Positions 12,304-23,684 of a stretch of 64,000 nt of DNA are shown piece after piece. Each line of letters starts with the position of its first letter. Positions within the stretch are counted from its first letter, which is position 1. The DNA is from Alloascoidea africana (Eukaryota; Ascomycota; Alloascoideomycetes; Alloascoideales; Alloascoideaceae): NCBI GenBank assembly GCA_030581615.1, contig JAKTTT010000047.1, forward strand, positions 62,001 to 126,000, read 5' to 3'. Position numbers and translations under genes: made by a program. Below the pieces are notes generated by a model that saw only the letters and a list, made by a program, of their open reading frames with translations, was not told the DNA's origin and ran no database searches.

Positions 12304-13356
12304 TTATCTAAGTTTCTTATCTTCTTCGGCGTCAGAAGAGGATGAGGTTGAGGAATCAGATAAAGACCTTGTCATCTCTTTTGAATCAACAGGGCCAGCA
12401 GCATTTTTAGGACGGGATTGTAAAAATTCTCTGTATTTTGCAACGTTGATTTCCTTTTGTTTTGCAAAATAGGACCTATTCCCAGAGTATTCTGTTTTCA
12501 GCAACTTATCCCAAAAGGTGAAAAAAGGTTGAGAAAAATTTGTCTTTATTCCAAAATTTTGATGATGAATATCGTGGTAGACGGCATTGTTTGGAAATAA
12601 CCTTTGGAAAGGATCCCATGGAAGAGCGTAGCCACAGTGATCGTCAACGGTTTTCAAAGTTGAAAAAGTGTATAGGATTATAGATTCACGCGCAGTTAAT
12701 CCGGTGAGGATAGATGCGAGGCCTGTACCCAGGGTGTCCAGGAGGAAGCCCTCGAAAGGAGCGTTGTAAAGAGCACCATAGGCGTATGGGACATAAAGAC
12801 GATGATGACGGGAGTGGAACTTGCGGTAAAGGTACTTGTTCATGTGCATTAGACGATGTAAGAAATATTGCCATGTATCGATAAAGACAAAAGCGCCGAA
12901 TATCTTTACTGCAGAAGAAAGATAGTGATACCAGACATAAATCATGTTTGCCGGTACAAAAGGATATTTTTGTTTGAGGACCCACATTTCGTAGAGCTCC
13001 ATTCCTGTCATTTGCGGAGGGTCTATATACCAAAACACGAATCCGACTATGGTTTGGATGATATGCTGGACGATAACTTCATGGATAACCTCTTCTAAAG
13101 TGGCCTTATTCCGTTTTGTGATTTCCTCTGGGGTGTGTATTCTGTATTGTTCCCAATAGTTGTTCACGTCGATAATGTGGAAGAAAGTTGAGTAGACCCA
13201 GTAGACGATGATGGGCAGAGCCAGAGCCAGAATCCCGTCGGGGATATTTGAGATTAGCGGTTTTAGCTGTGATAAGACGACTGGGGGAGGAGACGAGCCC
13301 AAGTCCAGCGCCAGAGCTGATCTTGTATTATTAAAATCGTTGAAAATAGTCAGCAT
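12304..13356 (-). CDS. SUR2: sphinganine C4-hydroxylase
   Basis: ER di-iron enzyme that hydroxylates dihydrosphingosine at C4 to give phytosphingosine. The intronless 350 aa frame matches the length of yeast Sur2 (349). Recognisable blocks run in order: LALALPIIVYWVYSTFFHIID, EEITKRNKATLEEVI, QHIIQTIVGFVFW. The three histidine boxes of the fatty-acid-hydroxylase superfamily follow: HRLMH within DTWQYFLHRLMHMNK, HSRHH, and HDIHH within NNAVYHDIHHQNFGIKTNF. A C-terminal Ser/acidic tail (SDSSTSSSSDAEED) ends in KKLR, a dilysine-like tail compatible with ER residence. Divergent from PAL1 across a 720 bp GC-rich promoter. Very confident. Confidence 0.98.
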   Translation of the reverse strand: MLTIFNDFNNTRSALALDLGSSPPPVVLSQLKPLISNIPDGILALALPIIVYWVYSTFFHIIDVNNYWEQYRIHTPEEITKRNKATLEEVIHEVIVQHIIQTIVGFVFWYIDPPQMTGMELYEMWVLKQKYPFVPANMIYVWYHYLSSAVKIFGAFVFIDTWQYFLHRLMHMNKYLYRKFHSRHHRLYVPYAYGALYNAPFEGFLLDTLGTGLASILTGLTARESIILYTFSTLKTVDDHCGYALPWDPFQRLFPNNAVYHDIHHQNFGIKTNFSQPFFTFWDKLLKTEYSGNRSYFAKQKEINVAKYREFLQSRPKNAAGPVDSKEMTRSLSDSSTSSSSDAEEDKKLR

Positions 13357-14077
13357 TTGGCGTGTGAAGCAGACGACGACCGTTAAATTTTTAGTTGCTG
13401 GGTTTTTGGATTTGAGAATGTGATTTGGCGCTTGAGCGAGGATGTGGTTCTAGAGTTGAATAAGGAACGTGGGAATGTTCTGGGATGGGAAGCAAAAGCC
13501 GGATGGTAAGAAAAGCGGAAGCTGGAATAAATATACTGGACGAGTTTTTTGGGAGAGAAGCCCGACAAAAGGCGCAAAGCGAGCTAAACGAGTCAGCATG
13601 CGGCGGATCGAGCGATCCACAACCTCCGGAGAATGCTCCCAGCGAAAATGCCAGAGCCGGTGCCTGTGCAAATACCTCGCGGCTGGAGTCGCCAGGCGCA
13701 AGGAGCAGTCGGGATTGTGCTGATCTGTCCCGGGCCGTCCGTCGGTATCGGTATTGGCCCCCATCTGGCTGCTTGCCAGCTCTCAAGGCAGCAAGGTCGC
13801 GGATAGCGGCGATGTCGGCCGGCGACAGCGCGTTTCCGGCCGGTCCGGGACTCTGGGAGTCCGAGACTCCGGAAGCACATCGCCGACACTCCGCCGTTTT
13901 CGGACAGCTTCTGGTGGAGTCGCCGCTGCCATGGCAACTAGAAAAGAAGCCAAATGCGTATCCGGGTAACTGCCATCTCCAGATTATGCAGCTCAGCAGG
14001 AGACTCCCTTTTCTCTCCGCTTTTTTTTTGTCTTCCTCTTCCTCTTCTTGCTCTTGTTCTGTCATTGCCACCCACAA
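13357..14077. promoter_or_regulatory. GC-rich divergent promoter SUR2 / PAL1
   Basis: 721 bp between two divergent start codons. The GC-rich interior keeps several frames open on both strands (for example 13391-14338 minus and 13485-14117 plus). None shows a domain and they overlap each other, so I treat them as composition artefacts. No clear TATA box was identified. Confidence 0.6.
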
Positions 14078-15397
14078 ATGTCTGATTTCAATTCTCGAAA
14101 TCCCTTCAGAGACGTGACGCCACCGTCCACGCCGTCCTCCTCGTCTGCGTTGGAGATTGACGACCTGTACGACAGGACCAGAAACCTGGTGATTAGTGAC
14201 AGAACTCCTCCTCCACAGTACACTTATTATCAAATTGATCCTCGTGCGAGCTTTCAAAACCCCAGCTCGTCCTATAATCCTAGACCAAGAGCCAGAAGGT
14301 AAGTTGTTGTTCTTTCTCATTGTTCTCTGCCACAACAATAGAAAAAATGAAAACAGTAGAAGAAAATCGGCAGGATAATGCTCCTCCCATTGAGGTGCAT
14401 ACCGAAGACCGATTTGTGCGCTACGGGTCTACTGTTTTCATTTTTACAAGTACGCTAGATTCCGTGAACCTGTTTTGGTGTCGTGGCTTTTTGTGAGGAA
14501 GTAGTTTTCTCCTAATTGCTACCCTGGGTCTGGCGTACTTGTTTCTATGTGTGTGGGGGAGCGCCCTGAGCCATGATTTAGGGTTTCTGTGTCTCTTTGT
14601 TTCCAGCTTTAAAGTCACTTCTAACAATGACGATGTGTAGTAGCCCCAGGTCTAGTCCTCGCAAGGCAATGCCTCAAGATGCAGACAAATTGAGGAAATC
14701 TAGAATCGAAGAAGGAAAAAGGGGCAATAACACAGCCCACAAACATCAACACCATCACCGATCAGAAAGGGATGATAGGCATCGCCGACATCATCAACAC
14801 TCTAGAAGCCAACAATACAACTCAAGACCAAACCCAACGAAAACAAACGGTGCTCCTCTCGATGTGATCGATAAACTGGACGTTACCGGTTCTTTTGTAG
14901 GCAGTCTTTTCCACCACGATGGTCCTTTTGACGCGTGTACGCCACATCGGAATAAAAAACACAGCAAGGCACCCGTCAGCGCTTTCCCCGTTGATCAGCT
15001 TGCTCTCGCAACTTCTCCTATATCCGATCCTACTTTGGATGAAGAATATGAAGACGATCGTGAATTTTCTCTCCAGAGACCACTACGACTCACAAAGCCC
15101 AAAATCAACCCTTACGATACGGAAAGCATGGTTGCATTTGACGCCAGTAACAAGTCCAGGCCCGTTCATGGTGAGCCCAGTTTGGGACTAGGAAGCTCCA
15201 CCTTTTTAGAAGGCAGTATTGCGCCTCGATCTGCTATTGAAGAGGAGGCTCATAATGCTGCTGTTTTAAACAATAGATCAGCACAGCAAAATGAGGGAAT
15301 GTCTAGAAGAAGAACTTTATTTCGAACAATCAGACGAGGCAACAATAATACTTCTCCTCGTCGGTTCAGCACCAACAACGAGACTGAACTTGTATGA
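14078..15397 (+). CDS. PAL1: Pal1 cell-morphology / endocytic coat-associated protein
   Basis: Member of the fungal Pal1 family, which acts at the cell cortex and early endocytic sites. Exons 14078-14298 and 14641-15397 are separated by a 342 nt intron with GTAAGT donor and CTAAC branch at 14621-14625. The acceptor is a tandem TAGTAG, so 14643 is an equally in-frame alternative that drops one residue. The 325 aa product carries an N-terminal NPF motif (SRNPFRD), used in this family to bind EH-domain proteins. The diagnostic Pal1 block is PLDVIDKLDVTGSFVGSLFH followed by HDGPFDACTPHRN and APVSAFP. A His/Arg/Ser-rich linker precedes the block. The start is the ATG at 14078; the frame extends slightly upstream but without an ATG. 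Confidence 0.92.
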
Positions 15398-16931
15398 ACA
15401 GAATCATATATGGACACAAATTGACCAGTTTCTTCTCACTCTTCTTTTCTACTTATTTGTTTTCAAATTTTTTATATTATGTTTTTTTTTTCGTTTTTTC
15501 AAATATCAGAGAGAAATCAAAATTCTTGATCAAATTTTCTTCTGGTATTTAGCTTGGGACTTGGGTTGGAACACTGATTATTTATTAATTTTTCCTAGAT
15601 CGATGCCTTCTTTATTTATTCTGGTTCTTCAGACAAGTAAGTCTCCATATTATGTATAGTATTCTATTCTATTACTGTGATTTCTGTCAATGAACTGTGA
15701 ATCAAATCTTTTACGATGAGTTTTTTTCTTTTTTCCTTGTCTGTCCTTTTATTTTGTTCTTTGACAAGAATATAATAACACCCGTACATTGTTTTATAAT
15801 CCTTGTTATGATCATTGGTGGTGTGGCTTAAATAGCGAGAGTAGAAGAAAATGAAGAGACAAGTCCGTCTGCTGGTGCTTTTCCCTTGTAGCTCCTGGGC
15901 ATTGGAACGGAACAAGTGATCATTTAATTCATCGAATCATCCTGTTCTGTCACAGCTTTCTCTGCGCTTTCCGGCCAAACGGTTCGCTTCGCTGACCAGT
16001 TCATTATTTCTCATGAGCTCACTCATCAACTGGGGTACTGGAGCACACAGTTTGGTGGGGGTTCCTGGCCGCTTTGCCTATTGAAGCCGGATCCCGGAAG
16101 ACCCCAAGCTCCAGCCGTGCTTGGGGGGTTGTCCCATTGCGAAAGCCACAGGCCTCGCAATCAACCTGTAGCCGCGTTCCACGAAACGAGAAAGAACAAG
16201 CGGACACATTTTTCATTGTTTTTTCGCCCACTGCGAGAGTCTTTCTGGGTCCATGCGCGCTTACGTAACCCCGCGTTTGTCACATGACGCGAAGTTCACA
16301 TGCAAACCGGGCAGCGGAAGCAGCTTCAGCGAGCACTATTAGCGAGAAGCTTTCCCCAGCCTCATCTAAGCTCGTCTGCTGGGGGAGGGGCGTGTGAGAT
16401 GATGGCCTTGACAGCTCTGAGTGACGTCCGGATGGCGGGCGAGACGGGCACCCGGCAGCTAGGCTGGACTGGACTGGACTGGGCTGGGCTGGGCTGGTGT
16501 GGCAGGAGTTCAGGAACAGAGAGTGCATGCCCAGGAAGCGAGTTGCCTGTTTGGTGGACGTGCTGGGGCTGCTCCAACCAGCGAATATTGCCAGAAGCCT
16601 GTCTGTTCTTGATTCTATATTCTTAATTCTTAATTCCTAGTTTCTAATTCTTAATAACCCTCGCACGGTCTTGTGAGCTTTTGCAGCTGGAGGGTTCTGC
16701 AAGTGGGAAGGCAGGAATAAAAGACCATGGTGATCCACAATTTTCTGGCCCTCTTCTTTTCACTCTTTCTTCTCCTGTCTCTTTATCCAAATCCACACAA
16801 ACGCTTGTTTCCCACGGATTCAACTGCATCAAGAGCACACAAAGCCCGTCTCAGCAGGATCTGTGATCCAACAAATTTCTGCTTTTGTTTTTTCATTCCT
16901 CATAGGTTAGCGCTACAGGCTATTTATTAAA
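15398..16931. other. intergenic region PAL1 to PIB2-like gene
   Basis: 1.5 kb. The first part is AT-rich 3' flank. From about 15950 to 16600 it turns GC-rich and probably holds the promoter of the FYVE gene. It contains a CCCCAAGC/GCTTGGGG inverted repeat near 16103-16127 and a pentanucleotide repeat at 16463-16497. Open frames here are short and mutually overlapping. Confidence 0.55.
16463..16497. repeat. pentanucleotide tandem repeat (CTGGA)n/(CTGGG)n
   Basis: CTGGA units grade into CTGGG units over 35 bp, upstream of the FYVE gene. The same TGGAC-type pentamer recurs at 39568-39590. Confidence 0.85.
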
Positions 16932-18992
16932 ATGTTACAGGCCAATTCAACACCTTCTAATCGCCAAATACCCTCGGCTTATTCAAGCCGCTCTCACCTC
17001 AACAAACCCACCACTACTCCCACCACCACCATCGTACCCCGGTCTTCGCATAACCGGTTTGGGAATGCTGTTCAGGAGGTGCTGATGTCACCGCGAAACA
17101 GTACGCCAACGGCACGGGATAGCAGGAAGAGTGTTCCAAAGAAGCTGATTTCAACAACAAACGAAAAGGAGGGCAGGAGCAGAGAGGTGTCCATGACGCC
17201 AGAACGGGGCCCAGAAAAGCCCGATATCGAGCATGTGTCGTATCCCGATCAAGGGAAAGGCACAAAGGCGGTGGATGAAGAGTATTTTTGTTTTCGGAAA
17301 AGAGCTATCGAACCAAAGAAAGCTGCTCGTCCTTCGCTCTTCACAAGTGTTCTCGCAAAGGCTCCTGAACACCCCCATGGCGGTACTAATGATAAGAACA
17401 GCAACACCAATGGCGACGGCAATGGGCGGAGGAAAGGCCCTGCCTCCAATCGTGCGAGTGCAGGCTCGGTCTGTTCGACCCCTGAAGCGCCCACCGTCAC
17501 TCGTAGAGGCTCCCAAGAAGACCCGGTCGCGGTCATGGGCCTGGGACTGGGCCTGGGACCAGGATTAGGAGACTCCCGATGCCAAATCAGCGCGCCAAAG
17601 GCGTGTCTTTACTCCCGCCATAAGCGCAATTCCTCCGTTGAGATTGGCGAAAGGATGCCGTTCAACTCTTCTGATTCCGAACGAGAGGCCCAGACGACTC
17701 AGTTTGACCCCCCTGTAGATGATCCAGAGGGCAACGCAAAGCACTACGAGGATTTCCTGATAGATAGCATTTACCGGTATACAAACATAGCATCGGAATC
17801 ACAGTCTCTGGCCTGTTTCAAAAGCTCGACATTTAAACCCGCCATAGCTGATCTTACCAAATACACAGATTCCAAGACCTCTAGCAGCAGAGCGTCCTCC
17901 TCATCTTCTTCGTCTTCCAGATCCTCAATCGCAAAAACTTCCCCTCCATCTGAGTACGGCACATTATTCGAGACCAAAGTGTCGGATGTTTTGTCGGTTC
18001 CTCATTCCCCTACTAATGAATTTCAGATCAATGGCGGCGGTGTTGATATGAATCAATCTTCTCAATCACTAACAAAGTTATCTCATCTTGGCTCCAATTC
18101 CCAACCACAAGTCCCCAAACAGCTTCGCAACCTTAAAAGTCCTCTATATATTCCTGCCGTTTTACGATCAACTAGTAAATATTTGATTGGCCATCTTCAC
18201 GATGAAGAAGACGAAGAACAAAACAGTTTAACGCATTATACTTTTATAACAAGGGATAGAGTTCAAAACTATCCAAGCGATGGGATGTATAGAGTGAAAT
18301 CTTGGATCAGCTCAAGTTCAAAAAGAGGGAAATCTCCTTTTGCCTCGCCTTCTTGTCCCTCTACACCATTCTCATCCCTTCCTTCCTCGACGACCTCTTC
18401 CTCAATTTCGTTATCGCTCCCGATCTCACTCTCCCTTATATCCTCGTCTATGCCCGGAGTTAAGAAATCACACTGGAAAAAGGATAACATGGCCGTGGCA
18501 TGTCAGCTTTGTAATGCAACTTTTGGAATCCTTACCCGGAAACACCACTGTCGACGGTGTGGAGATATATTTTGCAGTTTGCACGTTTCGAACTATCTAG
18601 AACTTGATGAAAATGCTGAGTTTGTCAAGAGAATTACTCCTGACGATGGAAATCAAGATGATAATGTTGAAGACGAAGTAAGAGTTCAAGATGAGCAACC
18701 ATCTACCGAAGTGGGTTTAAAGAGAAAACCCTCATCATCAGTCTACGTTTCCAAAGTATGTGACTTTTGTATGGCAGATTACAAAAGGTTTAAAGGTGAA
18801 GCCCCTGGCACAGAGCCGAATCAGAATGAAAGAAGAACAACAAACTATAGGTCCTCGAAGCTGAAAACTCAATTTTTGATAGATCCAACTGAAGCTTTAC
18901 GAAAACAATGGGACAAGAGTGATGATAAAGAAGAAGATATATGTAATTCGGTTGTTGCCGTCCCCACAGATTGGTGTTGGAGTTCTTTTTGA
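16932..18992 (+). CDS. PIB2: FYVE-domain protein, Pib2-like
   Basis: The 686 aa intronless frame starts at the ATG at 16932. Residues 1-400 are low-complexity and Ser-rich. A conserved-looking segment KSPLYIPAVLRST lies around residue 400. The FYVE zinc finger begins near residue 512 with the WxxD motif (HWKKDN), the zinc pair CQLC, the basic RKHHCRRCG motif near 536 for PI3P binding, and the closing VCDFC near 610. A ~35-residue insertion lies inside the finger before the last zinc pair. The protein ends in VPTDWCWSSF. A conserved C-terminal tail after the FYVE domain is, from memory, a hallmark of Pib2, which activates TORC1 at the vacuole. The FYVE call is certain; the Pib2 orthology is inferred from domain order and tail. 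Confidence 0.75.
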   Translation: MLQANSTPSNRQIPSAYSSRSHLNKPTTTPTTTIVPRSSHNRFGNAVQEVLMSPRNSTPTARDSRKSVPKKLISTTNEKEGRSREVSMTPERGPEKPDIEHVSYPDQGKGTKAVDEEYFCFRKRAIEPKKAARPSLFTSVLAKAPEHPHGGTNDKNSNTNGDGNGRRKGPASNRASAGSVCSTPEAPTVTRRGSQEDPVAVMGLGLGLGPGLGDSRCQISAPKACLYSRHKRNSSVEIGERMPFNSSDSEREAQTTQFDPPVDDPEGNAKHYEDFLIDSIYRYTNIASESQSLACFKSSTFKPAIADLTKYTDSKTSSSRASSSSSSSSRSSIAKTSPPSEYGTLFETKVSDVLSVPHSPTNEFQINGGGVDMNQSSQSLTKLSHLGSNSQPQVPKQLRNLKSPLYIPAVLRSTSKYLIGHLHDEEDEEQNSLTHYTFITRDRVQNYPSDGMYRVKSWISSSSKRGKSPFASPSCPSTPFSSLPSSTTSSSISLSLPISLSLISSSMPGVKKSHWKKDNMAVACQLCNATFGILTRKHHCRRCGDIFCSLHVSNYLELDENAEFVKRITPDDGNQDDNVEDEVRVQDEQPSTEVGLKRKPSSSVYVSKVCDFCMADYKRFKGEAPGTEPNQNERRTTNYRSSKLKTQFLIDPTEALRKQWDKSDDKEEDICNSVVAVPTDWCWSSF

Positions 18993-21900
18993 AGAATTGT
19001 ATTGGCCTGCCTGTTTATAAAAACCGATGAATCATTGGGCCTGCTTTTTGAATGAGTCTAACTAATTTTTGTTTTTTTTTTTATGTTTTGTTTTTGTTTT
19101 ATGTCTTGAGATTGATTTCAAATCATGAATTTTCTTTCGTTAAATGATGCTTTCCGGTCAGAAAGCCTTTCGGGATTGGAATACGCCTTTTTTTGTCTTA
19201 TTGCTAGGTTTTGCTTTATTTTGCTTACAATGTGATGATGATGTCTTGCTATTGGGAATATGTAAAAGGTTTGTGCAACCTTTTTTTTTTTATCCTATTG
19301 TTATTTGAAATATAATATGATATTTGGTTTTGGTTTGAAGTCTATAATTATGTTTCTTTTTTTGTCTTTGATTTATTTATTTATTTATTATCACAAGGGA
19401 GCTTTGTAGCTTGTTTGTCTATATGAATGGGGATTTATAATAACAGCAATAATACGGGTCAATCTACTTATATAAAGCTATGTTTGAGTTTCCACTTGGT
19501 GGCACTCTTTACTATGAATCAAAAAAAAATCTTCGTATCTGTGGATAGCTAGAAATTGTGTCACCTAGCATTACTCAATTCCGAAGAAAGAAACAAAACT
19601 TGATCAAAAATGAGATCTCGTTCCTCAATGTCTCGAGATTAAATCTCAAAATTTTTCACTATTTCTAATCCTTCGAGTAACACAAAAAACGGGCTTTTTT
19701 GTTTACAAGGATGAAGAAACATTGTAATCAATTGTATATCAACCAGAAGTTTGATATAATGTTCGAAACAATCATTATTTATTCTAAATTTACACACGCA
19801 CGTCCTCTCCTACGAGTGGATACCACTATTTCCAAGCTCGACATTCGGAAAAGCTCAGAGATCACAATCTAGCAGAGACTGTATAGGAATGCTCCGGCTT
19901 ACTTACCATTACAGTGGCAATATGGGGCCAGTACACATCATATTAAATAGACTACGACACCATCCATTGCATATTATAATCCTTTTCACATCCCAATACT
20001 TAGTGCAATATGCTGAAAATGATTACACATCAAGTAGATCTACAGCCAGCGAAAACAGACAAAAGCTATCAATAGGAGAGGGTCTCCGAACTACCAGCAA
20101 TTATCAGGTGATAGATTCTTGTGTTTGGAATATACGGACCAACACCAAATGTGCCTATGCTTCATATTGTAGTATGTCAAAGAGCTTTTGCAGACATCAT
20201 CAAACTGGCTCATATCAAGCAGGCTAGTAATGTAGTGTGCTAAGATAGTCCCGCAAAAAATCTTGTCTTCAGCAATAAGTGCTGTAGATTTTCAAGAGGG
20301 CCTATGCTTCTGTTTGGATTCTTTCTCAAAACATATTTATTTGCTTTCCCAATGGAATCAAATCTCAAAGTGTCTTACATGCCATGTATGAATTTTTTTT
20401 TTATTTTTCTTATTTGGACTCGAGATCCGATAATGCCATCAGTCGGCAATGCAATACAACATTTTATGTGTACATCAGAATACCCGATACGAGGCCCGTC
20501 TTTGGACATCGTCTGATTCATAGCCATCCTTTTCTTGTGACTTTTCTGCCTTGGTCTGCCTAATCAACTCGAGGAGTTGACTCAAGCAATTTTTGGAAAC
20601 AAACAAAAGTGGGAATAATAAGGTCATGTGAAGGCTACTATTTTGAGCCCTTACTAAAATGAAAAAAAAATCAAAAAGATGATGATGATGAGAATGCCGG
20701 AATAATTTCTGACCAGTCATGGCGCTTATAATCGGCTTTCTAATGGATCAATATCTTGAGCACTATTTAAGCAAATTTTTAATTGGTAGCTCAATGAGCT
20801 GGACGAAAATGATCAAGAAAATGTTGTGCTTTTACAGAAACGTATCTCTACAGATTCGGTTCTGAACAAAACAAAACAAAACAAAACAAAAAAAGTTTTC
20901 CAAACTGTTCAATTGACTAATAGTAGCTACCAAAGCTTTAGTGCTCAAAGCATTGAGAATTTGCAGCGACAACAATTCAATTGTAGCAGTGACAGATACG
21001 TGGGGTCCTCATGCAAAGATCCAGATCTAGATATCCACATCTGGCCAAAATTGATATTCTAACCAAAACGAAATGCATCCATCAGCCTTTTGTGACAGCT
21101 GCTAATGCGAAGTGCACATGCTGTCTAAGTCTTGCTGGATATATTGTTGTAAATTTTTCTATTTCGTGTAATGATATCAGCAGCCGTTGGCATTTGAAGC
21201 GTATTTGCACTCGAGAGTAATGCTCCTAGGTTTCACCACCTGTATTATACCACTGGCATTGCTTAGAGTCATCTACTGCAAATGCGGGGAATACTCAAGA
21301 ATGGTATGCTTGTGTATGGTTTTTGAAGATGAGTCTGGGCCAATAATTCTACATGTTGGCAAAAACGTTCCAATTGACGGGGAAAAAGGGTCTATTCAAC
21401 TGTTTGAAAAATGCATGTTTTACGACTCTTTCAGGAAAAGAACACAGGGGAAAATATCATCATGTGTTGGCACTTGTCCTGACGGATGAAAACCAAAAAA
21501 ATTTCGGACTCCCCACACAGCGAAAAAAAAAGAGGATGGTATATGGTAGGCTTTGTAAATTGTTGTGTAATATCGGCGGAATGCGTTCTGTTCAATTACC
21601 GTGTCTAGAATCAAAATCTAGTTAGCCCAATAGTGTAGACTTATCCAAGACAAAGAGTCTAATAGCTCATCCAATCTTATATGCGGAAGCTCGTATTTTG
21701 TTTCCATCTTTCTTTTGTGCGCAAGCTTCGTAAAACTGGCCAGATCTGGCATTAATAAGGTCTTTTTGAGAATATGGTCGAGCAGCTTGGGTCTGAATAA
21801 ATCGTATCGTGGCATCTAAGCAATTTCGCCCAAGGAATAATTCCATGACACAAGATGAAGTTAGTTGTGAGACCACAGTTGGAGGACGGAAGCTCAATAT

Positions 21901-23684
21901 CGATAGATCTATCGATCGACAATGCGCCTGCAGCATAATCAACAAACTCAAAGGGCTTGTCAAAGTAGAATGGTCTTCGTTTTCAGATCTTACTCCAGGA
22001 AAAAGGAAGGGGTAGAAAAATTGGCGCATGGTTTCATCTTTTTTTCGTTCTTTGACAATGGGGAAGATTGAATCTTGTGGGCTTTACGATTAGATGCTTT
22101 GGTAGGTTGTAATTAACCAAGCCTATATACGACAAAGAATAAGGGGATATCTCCCCCATTGAACAGCGTGTTTAGAGATCTTCCAGGAGTTTTATGTTGA
22201 TGTGGTTTATGTTAAACTGTAGTGGATGATGCATTTAGACTTAAAAAGCTTACACAAAGTTCTCCAAGATTTTTCTCATGGAATAGACAAGGCAATGAAT
22301 CTTGTCTCTTCGAGTTTGTTCCAACATTTTAGTCCTGGGCATCCCTTGGTTCCCATCCCTGTTTGAATATCCTATCCATTTCATGTGTATGGAATATGTG
22401 GGGATGTGACAGCGCGTTTATAGTGAGGCCAAACGTGATTCAGCCTCCTGCAGCATGAAGATTTGTTACGCAGTATTATGCTTAGTTCTACTTTGTTGGC
22501 GTATAGAGAGGGAGGAATATGAGCACCGTATATGCGAGATTCAAGAGTTTTCCTGGTCGGGAAATACGAGATGAGATGCGTCTGCCTGTGCCCTGTCACG
22601 TTCGCAGTGCGTTCTTTTCGCTTTGGTGCCAGAGATAGCCTAAAAAAACAAACACATCGAAGCTGGAATTGATAGTTAACGGTTGAACGGTACGGAAATT
22701 CTCAGCTGAGCCATTGGCTGGCATATCTTTCTTTCTAACCCAATTCTGATAAAGTTTGGTCTCTCGCTCCAACTTTACCTCTAGCAGGATAGTGGAGTTC
22801 CGTATCCGCCGTCAAAAGAGAAACACTGATTGATACAATCCCCAGTTGTATTAAAACTTTACTTTGTGAAAAACCCCAAAATACTGGAAAAGTGAACAAA
22901 TCAAGAAGGAACCAAAAAAGAAAGAAAAAAAAATGGGGAGAGACAGGAAGTAATTAGACATAATTCTTCGGTTCCTGGCCCCCTGGCTGACTCCTTAGTC
23001 GTAATCATGCTGCTTAAAACATCTAGGGTTTGCCTTAGGGTCCCTCTCTAACTTAGTGAGGCGATCAAAAGCTTAGAAACCTCCATCATTCGTGCCGCAT
23101 CAGATTTACCTGTTCCAAATTGGTCCCACAGATTCTGATCACAAGTCTACTAGATCCCGCTCTCAACGGTTATGAACTTCGAGCTGGGACAATAGCTAGT
23201 AAAAAACATGCATTGCCTGGCAACCATCTGCTACACTGCTTTACTGGTTTTTCGACATAATTTCTTTGTAAACCTGCTTCCGCTTCTGGAAATCATGTAC
23301 ATAGTCTTCTGGACCTTGACTGGGTGAGCTGGTATTGTAAGGCTGACAGGAAGTCTAAATGGGTAATATCGCTAAAAATGAACAAACTCATGTAAGCTAA
23401 AGAAGGAAAAAAAACGAAGGAAAAAAGACAAACTCCATGTTCAGTTTTCGTTTATTATATAAGTACGGTGTTGCACTTTTACGGAAATTGAATTAAAATA
23501 TGTAATGCTAATCTTGTTCCGTAAAATGTCTTAGCACAGAAAACCAAAAAAAAAAACTGATTCCTTTGGTCCATATCTCTCTTGAATATATAACTGTTAC
23601 CAATCCCGCGCATCAAGAACGATTTCCTTTCTCCTATCACCGTTCTTCTAGAAATCGACGAGCTTTAGTTATACTGATTACTCC
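18993..23684. other. 4.7 kb AT-rich intergenic region
   Basis: Downstream of the FYVE gene and upstream of the GATA factor. It contains T-rich 3' flank, a (AAAAC)n run at 20865-20890 and a perfect 18 bp palindrome at 21899-21916 (ATCGATAGATCTATCGAT). Only scattered short frames without domains. No RNA gene recognised. Confidence 0.6.
21899..21916. repeat. perfect 18 bp palindrome
   Basis: ATCGATAGATCTATCGAT reads the same on both strands. Short enough to be chance; its function is unknown. Confidence 0.8.

Noticed and set aside
13391-14338. 315-codon minus-strand and 210-codon plus-strand frames in the SUR2/PAL1 promoter
   Set aside because: They overlap each other and PAL1 exon 1, lack any domain, and arise from GC-rich composition.
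14597-14640. PAL1 acceptor at TTTCCAG (14606) and start at 14597
   Set aside because: 14597 is TTG, and an acceptor at 14606 puts exon 2 out of frame; the CTAAC branch supports 14640/14643.
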